Source: Betaproteobacteria bacterium (lineage in GTDB: Bacteria > Pseudomonadota > Gammaproteobacteria > Burkholderiales > JACQAP01). Taken from it: 64,000 bases of DNA. Every line of letters starts with the position of its first letter. Position 1 is the first letter of the stretch. The notes under the pieces are model-generated. The model saw only the letters and a list, made by a program, of their open reading frames with translations, had not been told where the DNA came from and did not search any database. Shown here one piece after another: positions 56,682-64,000 of this stretch. The DNA lies in contig JACQAP010000034.1 in the NCBI GenBank assembly GCA_016194905.1, forward strand, positions 62,001 to 126,000, in the 5' to 3' direction. Position numbers and translations under genes: made by a program.

Positions 56682-56782
56682 GGCCTCCCGGGCTTTTATC
56701 CCTCCGTGGAGCCCCGCGTGATCAGGCGGGGCCGTCGGCTCTCGGACCAGTCGGCCCTCGCGAGCCCGGAACCCTAGCCGAC
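56682..56782 (-). promoter_or_regulatory. Guanidine-I (ykkC) riboswitch 2
   Basis: On the minus strand the aptamer blocks appear in order: CTAGGGTTCCG, GACTGGTCCGAGAG and CCACGGAGGGATAAAAGCCC, then GGGAGG. The variable stem GCCCCGCCTGATCACGCGGGGC lies between the second and third blocks. About 108 bp of leader separates it from the permease start. Confidence 0.95.
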
Positions 56783-57020
56783 AACGACAAGAAGCGCTGC
56801 GCAGATCGCTCCTCTCGCTTTACTGCTTTGCAATCCGTGTGCCACCCAGGGAAAGGGGCGTCGTTCGGGGATGAATCAGAAAATTCGGGAGAAGAATGCC
56901 TCGGAGTGAAGCATCAAGATGGGGCAATGCACCGGGGCGGTGCGAAAGATCAAGGATAGTACATAGGAAAAACGCTCATAGCAGTTGCACTCTGAGCCTC
57001 TTCTCTGAGTTGTTGGCTTT
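56783..57020. other. Spacer between riboswitch 2 and the SIR2-like gene
   Basis: No gene is visible. The promoter of the guanidine operon must lie here, reading leftwards, but no clear -35/-10 pair could be fixed. Confidence 0.4.
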
Positions 57021-58130
57021 TCAGCCTGCCCTTTTGCTGCTCAAGTAATTCCTTAGAGACAGATACTGATTTTCAATTGGTACTCGAATCTTGAATGATT
57101 GTTCGAATCGCTTCGCCAATTCAGCCGCATTGGGATCGACAATATCAACCTCTGGAAACCGACCAGTCGACACCTTCATTCTCGAAATCGCGCGCCGCAA
57201 CATATTGTTGACTGCGAAGTCTGCTGGTGGAAATGAATAGCCAACAAACACTAAGCGACGACAGTTCGCTATTTTTCCTTCTGCCTCTGACCAAAGCCGT
57301 GGGTAAAAATCTTCCGAAACGTTATCGTTGCCACTCGATGCCTCACCCATATTGCCGTTCGCTCGCGCTCCCCAGATTTCAGGCTTTATCATCTTTGGAG
57401 GCATCATAACCACATCCCCAAGCTCGCCCGTCGGTTTCCAACCACTATGTACCACTCGTTTCGTAACGCCGTTCTCCGCGAAAGCCACCCAATTTATTGA
57501 TCCATGCAACTTAAGAAGCCGAGGATACTTCTTTGGTATTTGTGGAGGTCTTCGAGTAGATGACGTGAATTCCTCTCGAACCGTCTTCCCATAACCCCAT
57601 CCCGGGTGCCACTCGTACTTCCTTTGATTCGCCAAGGCTCTGTCAAGAATAGTATCCCAATTGAAAGTGACGACTAAATCTGTCTGCGCAAGTCGCTGCG
57701 CAAACATTCTCAATAGTTGATTCTGACCAGGGCTTCCATGAGTAGAGAGATAACTAATTAGTTCAACAGTGAGTTCTTGTAGCTCGTCCGCTACCGTTTC
57801 CACATTTTCATAGCCTTCCTTTTTGTTAGTAACAATCTCGTCAAAGAAAGTCACTATTTCTTCGACTGAAAGTCCAAAAAGGTCGCTATGACGAGCGCTT
57901 CCTTTTCCACGCGTTGCTCGATATGTACTCTGGTTGAAATATTGACGAATTGACTTCGCAATTTGATCCAGCTTCTTAATTTTTCTATAGTGAAACCTAC
58001 ATAGTTCCTCGAATAGAGAGAACTGCAATGGCATTCGTACTCTATGCTTACCAACAGGTGCCGAATGATTGCTCCCAAAAGAAAATCCTGCGCCAAGGAC
58101 ATATGCAATTTTTCTGCTGGACGTCGCCAT
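57021..58130 (-). CDS. SIR2-like domain protein, possible defence NADase
   Basis: The 369-residue protein has the SIR2-like nucleotide site YVLGAGFSFGSNHSAP near residue 10, the catalytic-type VTFNWDTILDRAL near 150, LLKLHGSINW near 205 and FVGYSFPPADF near 295. Bacterial SIR2-like proteins often consume NAD in antiphage systems. The gene is clearly more AT-rich than its neighbours and stands alone, suggesting transfer. No partner gene of a known system is visible. Confidence 0.8.
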   Translation of the reverse strand: MATSSRKIAYVLGAGFSFGSNHSAPVGKHRVRMPLQFSLFEELCRFHYRKIKKLDQIAKSIRQYFNQSTYRATRGKGSARHSDLFGLSVEEIVTFFDEIVTNKKEGYENVETVADELQELTVELISYLSTHGSPGQNQLLRMFAQRLAQTDLVVTFNWDTILDRALANQRKYEWHPGWGYGKTVREEFTSSTRRPPQIPKKYPRLLKLHGSINWVAFAENGVTKRVVHSGWKPTGELGDVVMMPPKMIKPEIWGARANGNMGEASSGNDNVSEDFYPRLWSEAEGKIANCRRLVFVGYSFPPADFAVNNMLRRAISRMKVSTGRFPEVDIVDPNAAELAKRFEQSFKIRVPIENQYLSLRNYLSSKRAG

Positions 58131-58270
58131 TCTTGGAACACCTCACGGCTGACTCAGAAGCGATGAATTTGGTGCAGCCCGCCGGACTCTGAGTCCGGGT
58201 CGGACCACGCCAAGATGCCACGCCAAGATGCCAAATATTCTGCTTTTTTCCTCCTGGGAAGGGTGATGTC

Positions 58271-58570
58271 GTGCCTTAGCGGATCGTTTTCGCCGGCCGA
58301 ATTGCACGCCTAAGCAACGGTGGAGCGTCGCAACCCAAATCAGGACCCACGCGAACGAACTATTTCCCGCTTTGCTTGCCTGCTCTTTTTCGAAGTCGGC
58401 GCAGGATCGACATCGCCGTCGGAAGAAAATTGATCCGATGCACGGCGTTGAGCTCGCCAGCCCGCCGGAGCGGGCCCCGCTCAGACGACGGAAATCCCGA
58501 TCCCTTGCAGACGAACAAGATCCTATTCTCAGGATCCTCGGAAGAGACGGACACCACCTGATCGTCAAAA
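58271..58570 (-). pseudogene. Duplicated 3' end of a spermidine-synthase-like gene
   Basis: The reading frame FDDQVVSVSSEDPENRI and AVHRINFLPTAMSILRRLR, together with about 90 bp of downstream DNA, is homologous to the end of the gene at 60201-60989. The first two thirds of the gene are missing. The metallophosphoesterase gene lies between the two copies. Confidence 0.8.
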
Positions 58571-58690
58571 TTGCTCTCCTTTCCAGGAAATATCGCCTGA
58601 CGCCTTGATTCCGGGCGCGGCCATACGGGCAATCGTCTTTGCAATTCACCCGGTTTAGAATCACTAGATCATCTACAAGTGTTATGACGC

Positions 58691-58718
58691 TTGCAATTGC
58701 TTCAGAGTGACCTATAAC
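58691..58718 (+). promoter_or_regulatory. Sigma-70-type promoter of the metallophosphoesterase gene
   Basis: TTGCAA (58691-58696) and TATAAC (58713-58718) are spaced by 16 bases, 35 bp upstream of the ATG; a GGGGGAGAGA ribosome site follows. Confidence 0.65.
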
Positions 58719-58752
58719 AATCAAAGGAAATATACTTGGGGGAGAGACAAGA

Positions 58753-59934
58753 ATGACTACCGCGAAGAGACGGCATCCGCATGTATTCGGTCGCACACGA
58801 CCCTCCAGCACCGGCGGCCATCCGCTACATCTGACGCCGAAGCGGGATACCCACTACCGCGAACTTCCGAAGCCGACGGGAAGTGCACCTTTCCGCCTCG
58901 ATCTGAAGGACATCATCCCTGAGGAGAATTACCGCACGATCGTGCGCAAGAAGAAGCTCATCTTTCATCTCAATGGCGACATGGGCGGAATCCAGTACAG
59001 CGTTCCACAGGAACTGGTCGCGAAGGGCATGGAATCGGACTTCGCTTCAGGCGCTGATACCAGCGAGAAGGCGGCGTTTCTCTACATCACGGGCGATTGC
59101 GTCTACTTCAACGGCGAGGTGAAGGAGTACTACAAGCAGTTTTACCAGCCGTATGAATTCTATAACGGCCCGATCTTTGCCGTGCCTGGGAATCATGACG
59201 GGGAAAATCTCGAAGGCGACAATTCCCTATACGGCTTTGTCAGGAACTTCTGTGCTCCGACCGCCGTGAAGATGCCGGAGTCGGGCGACTCGTATCGCAC
59301 GGCGATGGTGCAGCCCAATGTCTACTGGACACTGCTGACGCCGATGGCAAACATCGTGGGCCTGTACAGCAATGTGCCGGCGGGAGGGGACATCCGCGCA
59401 CCGCAGACGGATTGGCTCGTCAAGGAACTCAAGACTCTGCCCAAGTCGGTCCCGCTTCTGGTCGCGTTACACCATCCAATCTACTCCGCAGACGACCATC
59501 ATTCGGGAAGCACCGTCATGAAAAAGGTACTCGAGGATGCCGCCAAGAAGGCCGGCAGGCACCCGGACCTGATCCTGGCCGGGCACGTTCACAACTACCA
59601 GAGACTGACGAAGAAGATGAGCAACGGTTCGCTCGTGCCTTATCTCGTGACGGGGGCCGGCGGCTATCACAATCTGCACCAAATCATGAAAGTGGATGGC
59701 GAGCACATGATTCCGCCGGTGGAATTCGACGACAAGAAGGGAGACCCGGTGACCCTGGAACGGTACTCCGCCGACCATCACGGCTTCATGCGGATGGAAG
59801 TCACGCCAACTCTCATTACGGGGCGCTACTACATGGTTCCGCGACCCCAAGAACCTTATAGCAAGCCCAGTCAACTGATCGATTATTTCGAGTTCGAATG
59901 GCGTAAAAAGAAGTATGTGCCGAATTCGCTTTAG
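58753..59934 (+). CDS. Calcineurin-like metallophosphoesterase
   Basis: The 393-residue protein has the dimetal motifs HLNGDMGG near residue 73, YITGDCVYFNG near 111, VPGNHDG near 145, LLVALHHPIYS near 235 and LAGHVHNYQR near 275. No signal peptide is visible, so it is probably cytoplasmic. It is related to purple-acid-type phosphatases, but the substrate cannot be inferred. Confidence 0.85.
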   Translation: MTTAKRRHPHVFGRTRPSSTGGHPLHLTPKRDTHYRELPKPTGSAPFRLDLKDIIPEENYRTIVRKKKLIFHLNGDMGGIQYSVPQELVAKGMESDFASGADTSEKAAFLYITGDCVYFNGEVKEYYKQFYQPYEFYNGPIFAVPGNHDGENLEGDNSLYGFVRNFCAPTAVKMPESGDSYRTAMVQPNVYWTLLTPMANIVGLYSNVPAGGDIRAPQTDWLVKELKTLPKSVPLLVALHHPIYSADDHHSGSTVMKKVLEDAAKKAGRHPDLILAGHVHNYQRLTKKMSNGSLVPYLVTGAGGYHNLHQIMKVDGEHMIPPVEFDDKKGDPVTLERYSADHHGFMRMEVTPTLITGRYYMVPRPQEPYSKPSQLIDYFEFEWRKKKYVPNSL

Positions 59935-60200
59935 CGCCGCAAAACATTAATGCGAGCGTGAAGTGATGGTACTGCTCAAGCGCGGTCCACGCAGCGTCTC
60001 GCTTACCGAGCCGTTTCGAAATCGAAGCCGTTGATGTGCCGAGGATTCCGGGCCGGGCCTCGTCAAGATTCAGAATACTTCGAGATTTTCGTTACAGGCA
60101 GGGTGCATTCACTCCTTGGACGATCAATTTCACCGCCCGAATTGCATGTCTAAGAAACCCCAAGTGCGTCGCAGCCCGAATGAACGCTCGAGCGAACGAT

Positions 60201-60989
60201 TTAATTCCCGCTCTGCTTGCCGACACGTCTTAGCCGGCGCAGGATCGCCTCGGCGGTCGGCGTGAAATTGATCCGGTGCACGGCGTTGAGCTCGCGAGCG
60301 CGCCTGAGAAGCTCTCGCTCCGGCGGCGGGTACTCCGGCCCCTTGCAGGCGAACACGATCCTGTTTTCGGGATCCTCGGAGGAAACGGACACCACCTGAT
60401 CGTCGAAACTGCGGCGCAAACGCGAGATGCAGGCGCCATACTGCACGTCGCTGCCCCACAAGTTGGTAACTAGGACGCCGGTTTCAGAAAGCCGCGCATT
60501 GCACTGGTCGTAGAAATCTTGGCTGCATAGCTGGGGCGGCTGTCCGCTTAGGTCGAAACCATCGACGATCAGCGCATCCGCCCGGTGCGAAGCGTCGCCC
60601 ACCCAATCAGCGCCGTCGCCGCAAATGATGCGAAACCGCTCGCTGTCGGGAGGAATGGCGAACTCCGATCGGAAGGCGATCACCTCGGGACTGATTTCGA
60701 TGGCCGTGAAATCCACCGAGGGCAGGGTTCGAAGGCAGTGCTTCGCCATCGAACCGCCGCCCAATCCAATCATTGCGATGCGGGCCGGGGCAGGCTGAAA
60801 CAGCAGGAATGACATCATCGCCTTGGTGTAGCCGAGCACCAGTTCATCCGGCGCATGACGCTGCATCCGGCTCTGTATGGTCTCGGGTCCGAAATGCAGC
60901 GACAACTCTCCCCGATACTCGTGCAGGAACGGCTTGCCGTCAGGCGATCCCGCCTGAAGCCCGGAGAGGTACTCGACGAGGTCGTTCAT
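60201..60989 (-). CDS. Spermidine-synthase-like aminopropyl/methyltransferase-fold protein
   Basis: The 262-residue protein has the SAM-fold motif IAMIGLGGGSMAKHCL near residue 75, TAIEISPEVIAFR near 98 and ICGDGADWV near 120, as in spermidine synthase-like proteins. The acidic residues of true SpeE sites are only partly present, so the reaction is uncertain. The ATG at 60989 is the first with family similarity downstream of it. Confidence 0.8.
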   Translation of the reverse strand: MNDLVEYLSGLQAGSPDGKPFLHEYRGELSLHFGPETIQSRMQRHAPDELVLGYTKAMMSFLLFQPAPARIAMIGLGGGSMAKHCLRTLPSVDFTAIEISPEVIAFRSEFAIPPDSERFRIICGDGADWVGDASHRADALIVDGFDLSGQPPQLCSQDFYDQCNARLSETGVLVTNLWGSDVQYGACISRLRRSFDDQVVSVSSEDPENRIVFACKGPEYPPPERELLRRARELNAVHRINFTPTAEAILRRLRRVGKQSGN

Positions 60990-61238
60990 GGCTCTCTGGC
61001 GAGAACGATGAGGTGAGGCCTCAGTGATGGCACAAGACACCATTCCCGAATCCTCACGGCTGAAGAAGGTTCACCCCACATAAAGCGCTATCGCCCGATA
61101 GCCCTCGCCCTCCGGACCGCACCGGAGCATCTTCGCGGTGCTCGAACGGCGATCCGCTCCAGCGCCTGGACGCCAAGACAGCCGTTCGTCACACTTTCCC
61201 CCGCACCGAGTGTGGCGAACCAGTCAAGCGGATTGGCG

Positions 61239-62072
61239 TCATCTATCTCTGACCAGCATGTAACCAAACCGGATTTGATCGTTTCGCCGGACGTTGTAGT
61301 CGAGCAGTGTCTCTCCGTACCCGGTGAACATCTGGCCGTAGAAGTATCCTGGCACTCCACTGAATATTCTTTCGATTGGATAGGATATATCCAGTTGCGC
61401 GCTCCCTTTGTCGAAGTCCTTCCCCACTCTTGCGGTCACACCGAATTCCCACGCCCTGTCGTGACGATAGACTACGGCAAAATCCCCATAACCCCGGTAT
61501 TTGGCTATATCGGAGTTGTTTTCCTCTTTCGTTATGTATCCATACAGCTTGGGCGCTATACGCCAGTGGTAGTCGTCGTCGGGTCCTACTCTCAATTGGG
61601 GTTGCACGAAACCGATCCACATGCTGCGTGAATCGACACCGCCTTTGCCATTGGACTCATGTTCAATACCCGCTGCCAGCCCAACCGTGCCAAATGATGG
61701 CGTCACTAGGTCAGGTTTGTAGTAGAAAAACGCCGGTCTGTGGCTGGTGTCATGAAAAGGCGCGGAAGGCTTCCCAAGATCCCACACATTGGTCTGAGAA
61801 TAACTGACGAAAAAATCACTGAACAGGCGCACTTTCAGGCTCAATTGAAACTTGGCATCGAAGTCCGCTGAATCCCCACCCGCTATAAAGTAGATTTTTT
61901 CATGCTCGTAGATTTCGGAGCCCAGACGCTCCTTCTTCAAGTGCTCCGGCTCGTCTATTCTTTTGAAAAGGTCTGCCACTCCATCAGCAGCTCGCGCCGC
62001 CATGTCACCCGAAGCGGTAGTCCACGCAAAGACGAGGGCAACGCTTATCACCACCCATTTTCCTATCTGCAT
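61239..62072 (-). CDS. pldA: Outer membrane phospholipase A
   Basis: The 277-residue protein has a signal peptide (VVISVALVFAWTTASGDMAA) and the OMPLA signature GIEHESNGKGG near residue 134, with catalytic His and Ser, followed by a beta-barrel pattern and PKLYGYITKEENNSDIAKYR. The SYSQTNVWDLG segment also matches. It hydrolyses phospholipids that reach the outer leaflet. Confidence 0.92.
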   Translation of the reverse strand: MQIGKWVVISVALVFAWTTASGDMAARAADGVADLFKRIDEPEHLKKERLGSEIYEHEKIYFIAGGDSADFDAKFQLSLKVRLFSDFFVSYSQTNVWDLGKPSAPFHDTSHRPAFFYYKPDLVTPSFGTVGLAAGIEHESNGKGGVDSRSMWIGFVQPQLRVGPDDDYHWRIAPKLYGYITKEENNSDIAKYRGYGDFAVVYRHDRAWEFGVTARVGKDFDKGSAQLDISYPIERIFSGVPGYFYGQMFTGYGETLLDYNVRRNDQIRFGYMLVRDR

Positions 62073-62280
62073 GATGTTCCTCTCCGTAATTCGCTCTCAT
62101 AATCGACTGCCATCTGCACGTGGTTGCTCCACCATTTGCCGATCATCTCGGGCGGCCCGCTCAGTGGCTCGATCACCGCGATTCGCACGGTCTCCGCGAA
62201 ATGGCCGGGGTCTGCCAGACAGGTATACAGCAGGAAAGCGTGAATAGCGAAACGGAATTGTGGATCATGACGTCCCCCCT
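62065..62280 (-). pseudogene. N-terminal fragment of a LivK-type binding protein
   Basis: On the minus strand the frame ETVRIAVIEPLSGPPEMIGK and NHVQMAVDYES matches the start of branched-chain amino acid-type periplasmic binding proteins. The signal peptide region is out of frame with the nearest ATG and the protein stops at the pldA start, about 300 residues short. Confidence 0.55.
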
Positions 62281-62354
62281 CTGCCCCCGCTCCGCAAATA
62301 GCATCTTCACCCAACCCTGCAAAGCTTGCATTTACTTGACGGCGCGGTGCGCGC

Positions 62355-62614
62355 TCAAACAACGATCTTGTCGTACTCCGCGTGAGTACCGATCCAGAAC
62401 CAATGAATTCCGCCCGGCACCTCGTGCCCGAGGGCGCGATAGCGATCACCGATTCGCACAGACCAGACTTTGCCGATGCGTTTGAAATGGAGCGAGGGAT
62501 GCCGAGAATCAACCTTGAGGAGTTGGAAGTTCTTGTCCGCCGTTTCGCGCACATCCTGCCCTGCGGCAGCGCACCGTAGAGCGCCCAGAATCGGGAAGAT
62601 GCGGTGTGTTTCAA
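62355..62614 (-). pseudogene. RelE/ParE-type toxin gene, frameshifted by a 5-bp duplication
   Basis: The gene starts MKHTASSRFWALYGALPQ, then a duplicated CAGGG (CCGCAGGGCAGGATG) shifts the frame. Removing five bases restores QDVRETADKNFQLL, followed by RHPSLHFKRIGKVWSVRIG and HWFWIGTHAEYDKIV, a standard RelE-like toxin. The start overlaps the antitoxin stop (ATGA). The toxin should be inactive. Confidence 0.85.
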
Positions 62615-62811
62615 AGGGAGCGCGTCTTGCCCGCCTTGTAATCGGCCATCGACTCCTCAATGAGGCGGTCGAGTTTGCCGGCCCCGGAGTCGGCCTCGAT
62701 CTGACGATCCCATGCTTGGGCATCAAACTCCGCAAACCAGGCCCGAAACCTGGCCAATTCCTCGGCGGAGAGTCTCTTGACCCGGTCTTCGATTTTCTCC
62801 ACCTCGCTCAT
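62611..62811 (-). CDS. Antitoxin of the RelE/ParE-type pair
   Basis: The 66-residue protein MSEVEKIEDRVKRLSAEEL with ARFRAWFAEFDAQAWDRQ and an acidic-to-basic tail is the usual partner of this toxin type. The frame is intact, so the antitoxin has outlived its toxin. Confidence 0.88.
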   Translation of the reverse strand: MSEVEKIEDRVKRLSAEELARFRAWFAEFDAQAWDRQIEADSGAGKLDRLIEESMADYKAGKTRSL

Positions 62812-62912
62812 TTGAACCCTCGGCTCATTTAAACCCTCGCCCTTCGCGCCGGCAAATTGTACGCCGCCACCCATTTGCAGAACAGATACGGATTGGCCGA
62901 CGCCAAGTCCGG

Positions 62913-63125
62913 TTACGCCGAATTCGACTCCCACCGGTCATGCCGTTCCTGCCGTTCCTGCCGACAGCTCGTGATTTCCACACGAATGCCGTCCGGATCG
63001 TTGAAGAACGTCGCCCGGTAATCGGGAGCATAGTCGGGACGGGGCTTCGGTTCCGTCACTTCCACCCCCGCGGCACGCATGTCTCTCGCCGCCGCAACAG
63101 CGTCTCCAATCGAGTCCACGCGCAT
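62913..63125 (-). pseudogene. C-terminal fragment of a VOC/glyoxalase-family gene
   Basis: Codons for DSIGDAVAAARDMRAAGVEV and FFNDPDGIRVEITSCRQERQ match the second half of VOC-family dioxygenase/glyoxalase proteins. The first half is absent and no ribosome site lies before the nearest ATG. Confidence 0.7.
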
Positions 63126-63174
63126 ATATGATGTGGATGCAGGTTGTCCCGGAAAACCTTGCTGGAGGAGGGCG

Positions 63175-64000
63175 ATGAAGATGATGCGGCTTGCGGCTTA
63201 TGTCATCGGTGCGGGAATGTCGTGGGCACTGGCGGCACCGGCGATGGCGGCAGTCGCCGGAACAGTCGACTCGTTGTCCGGAGCGGTGAGCATCTCCAGG
63301 AATGGCGCGGCCGCGCAGCCGCTCGCCGTCGGCGCCGCCGTCAACCAGGGCGACTTGGTTGCCACGGCGGCGGATGCCTGGGTTTTGCTCGAGATGGCGG
63401 ACGGCGGTTCCCTCACGCTGAGAGGGAAAACTCGGTTGCGCATCGACGCCTATGTTTATTCGGAGACCGACAAGGCCGGCAGCAAAAGCTGGCTATCGCT
63501 GCTGGAAGGCGCGATGCGTTCGGTGACCGGGGCGATAGGCGCGTTCAACCCGCCGAGCTACCGGCTCACCACGCCGGTCGTCACCCTGGGCATACGCGGG
63601 ACCGACCATGAGACCGCCTATTACCCCCAGGGGTCGACGGAGCCGGGCGTCGAGCCCGGCGTCTACGACAAGGTCAACGAAGGCGAGACTTTCCTGCGCA
63701 CACCGCGCGGCGAAGTGAGCCTCAAGGCCGGACAAGCCGGATTCACCGATCATAAGGGCGCACAGGCGCCGCGAGTGCTGCCGGCCGTTCCCGCGTTCTA
63801 CCGGCGCCACGCCGAGATCGACCGACCGCTGGCCAACCGCATGCGAGCGATTCAGTCTCGGCGCGAGAAAAAACTACAATTGCTGAAACAGCGCTTCGAG
63901 CATCGCGTGGAAGCCACCCGTGGCGAGCACGCACGGCTCCGGGAACATCATCCGGATGGAAAGGCGGCGAACGAGAGCACCGGGATCCGGCGACAGCGCG
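63175..64000 (+). CDS. FecR-domain protein, 3' end beyond the window
   Basis: From the ATG at 63175, behind a GGAGGAGGGCG ribosome site, the frame is open to the window edge (275 codons). A signal peptide (LAAYVIGAGMSWALAAPAMA) is followed by a FecR-type domain: VSISRNGAAAQPLAVGAAVN, SLTLRGKTRLRIDAY and TTPVVTLGIRGTDHE near residue 140. The last part is rich in charged residues and probably helical. It is likely a periplasmic signalling or surface protein. Confidence 0.85.
   Translation, partial: MKMMRLAAYVIGAGMSWALAAPAMAAVAGTVDSLSGAVSISRNGAAAQPLAVGAAVNQGDLVATAADAWVLLEMADGGSLTLRGKTRLRIDAYVYSETDKAGSKSWLSLLEGAMRSVTGAIGAFNPPSYRLTTPVVTLGIRGTDHETAYYPQGSTEPGVEPGVYDKVNEGETFLRTPRGEVSLKAGQAGFTDHKGAQAPRVLPAVPAFYRRHAEIDRPLANRMRAIQSRREKKLQLLKQRFEHRVEATRGEHARLREHHPDGKAANESTGIRRQR

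Overview
The window looks like chromosomal DNA of a betaproteobacterium, probably Burkholderiales or Nitrosomonadales. The evidence is high GC, a trxA-rho-rpmE order, an AddA/AddB-like repair pair, PhaA and BktB thiolases with a phasin (polyhydroxybutyrate metabolism), a Kdo hydroxylase and an OMPLA-type phospholipase. I saw no rRNA, tRNA or CRISPR array.

Positions 1-21000 are mostly housekeeping: the start of a UvrD-type helicase, its nuclease partner, fdxA, trxA, rho, rpmE, a lipopolysaccharide-modification pair (kdoO and an ArnT-like glycosyltransferase), hslO, hslR, phaA, bktB, phaP, pgi, orn, an M48 protease, phhB, rsgA and a CobD/CbiB-like gene.

Positions 21000-57000 are a large accessory region for catabolism of nitrogen-rich C-N compounds. 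Two guanidine-I (ykkC) riboswitches sit 35 kb apart. The first precedes an ABC substrate-binding protein and a desaturase-family diiron protein. The second, on the minus strand, precedes the matching permease, ATPase, two carboxyguanidine-deiminase-type proteins, a biotin-dependent guanidine/urea carboxylase and an allophanate hydrolase. Between them lie a BMP-type ABC transporter operon with a formamidase and biuret hydrolase, a second (intact) allophanate hydrolase with a GntR regulator, an FdrA/DUF1116/DUF2877/carbamate-kinase operon, an NCS2-like permease and five isochorismatase-fold hydrolases. Together they would import guanidine, biuret and related compounds and degrade them through allophanate to ammonia and CO2, possibly conserving ATP through carbamoyl phosphate. 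Several members are decayed: an SDR-creatininase deletion fusion, a carboxylase 3' remnant, and an allophanate hydrolase that has lost its catalytic serine.

Positions 57000-64000 hold a lone SIR2-like gene, a metallophosphoesterase, a spermidine-synthase-like gene with a duplicated 3' end, pldA, a toxin-antitoxin pair with a frameshifted toxin, gene fragments and a FecR-domain gene running off the end.

The most unusual structure is a small element found right after the stop codons of both rho and hslR. It has two short hairpins inside an outer stem, with conserved CCCGCAAACGG and TAACGAGTC blocks. At both loci it is tied to extra copies of the host gene's own 3' end. One rho copy is recoded at most codons yet encodes the same protein tail, and the outer stem shows a compensatory base-pair change. 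Separately, nine intergenic elements with period-9 inverted arms (ACGGAG, GCAGAG or GCAAAG type) are scattered through the window.
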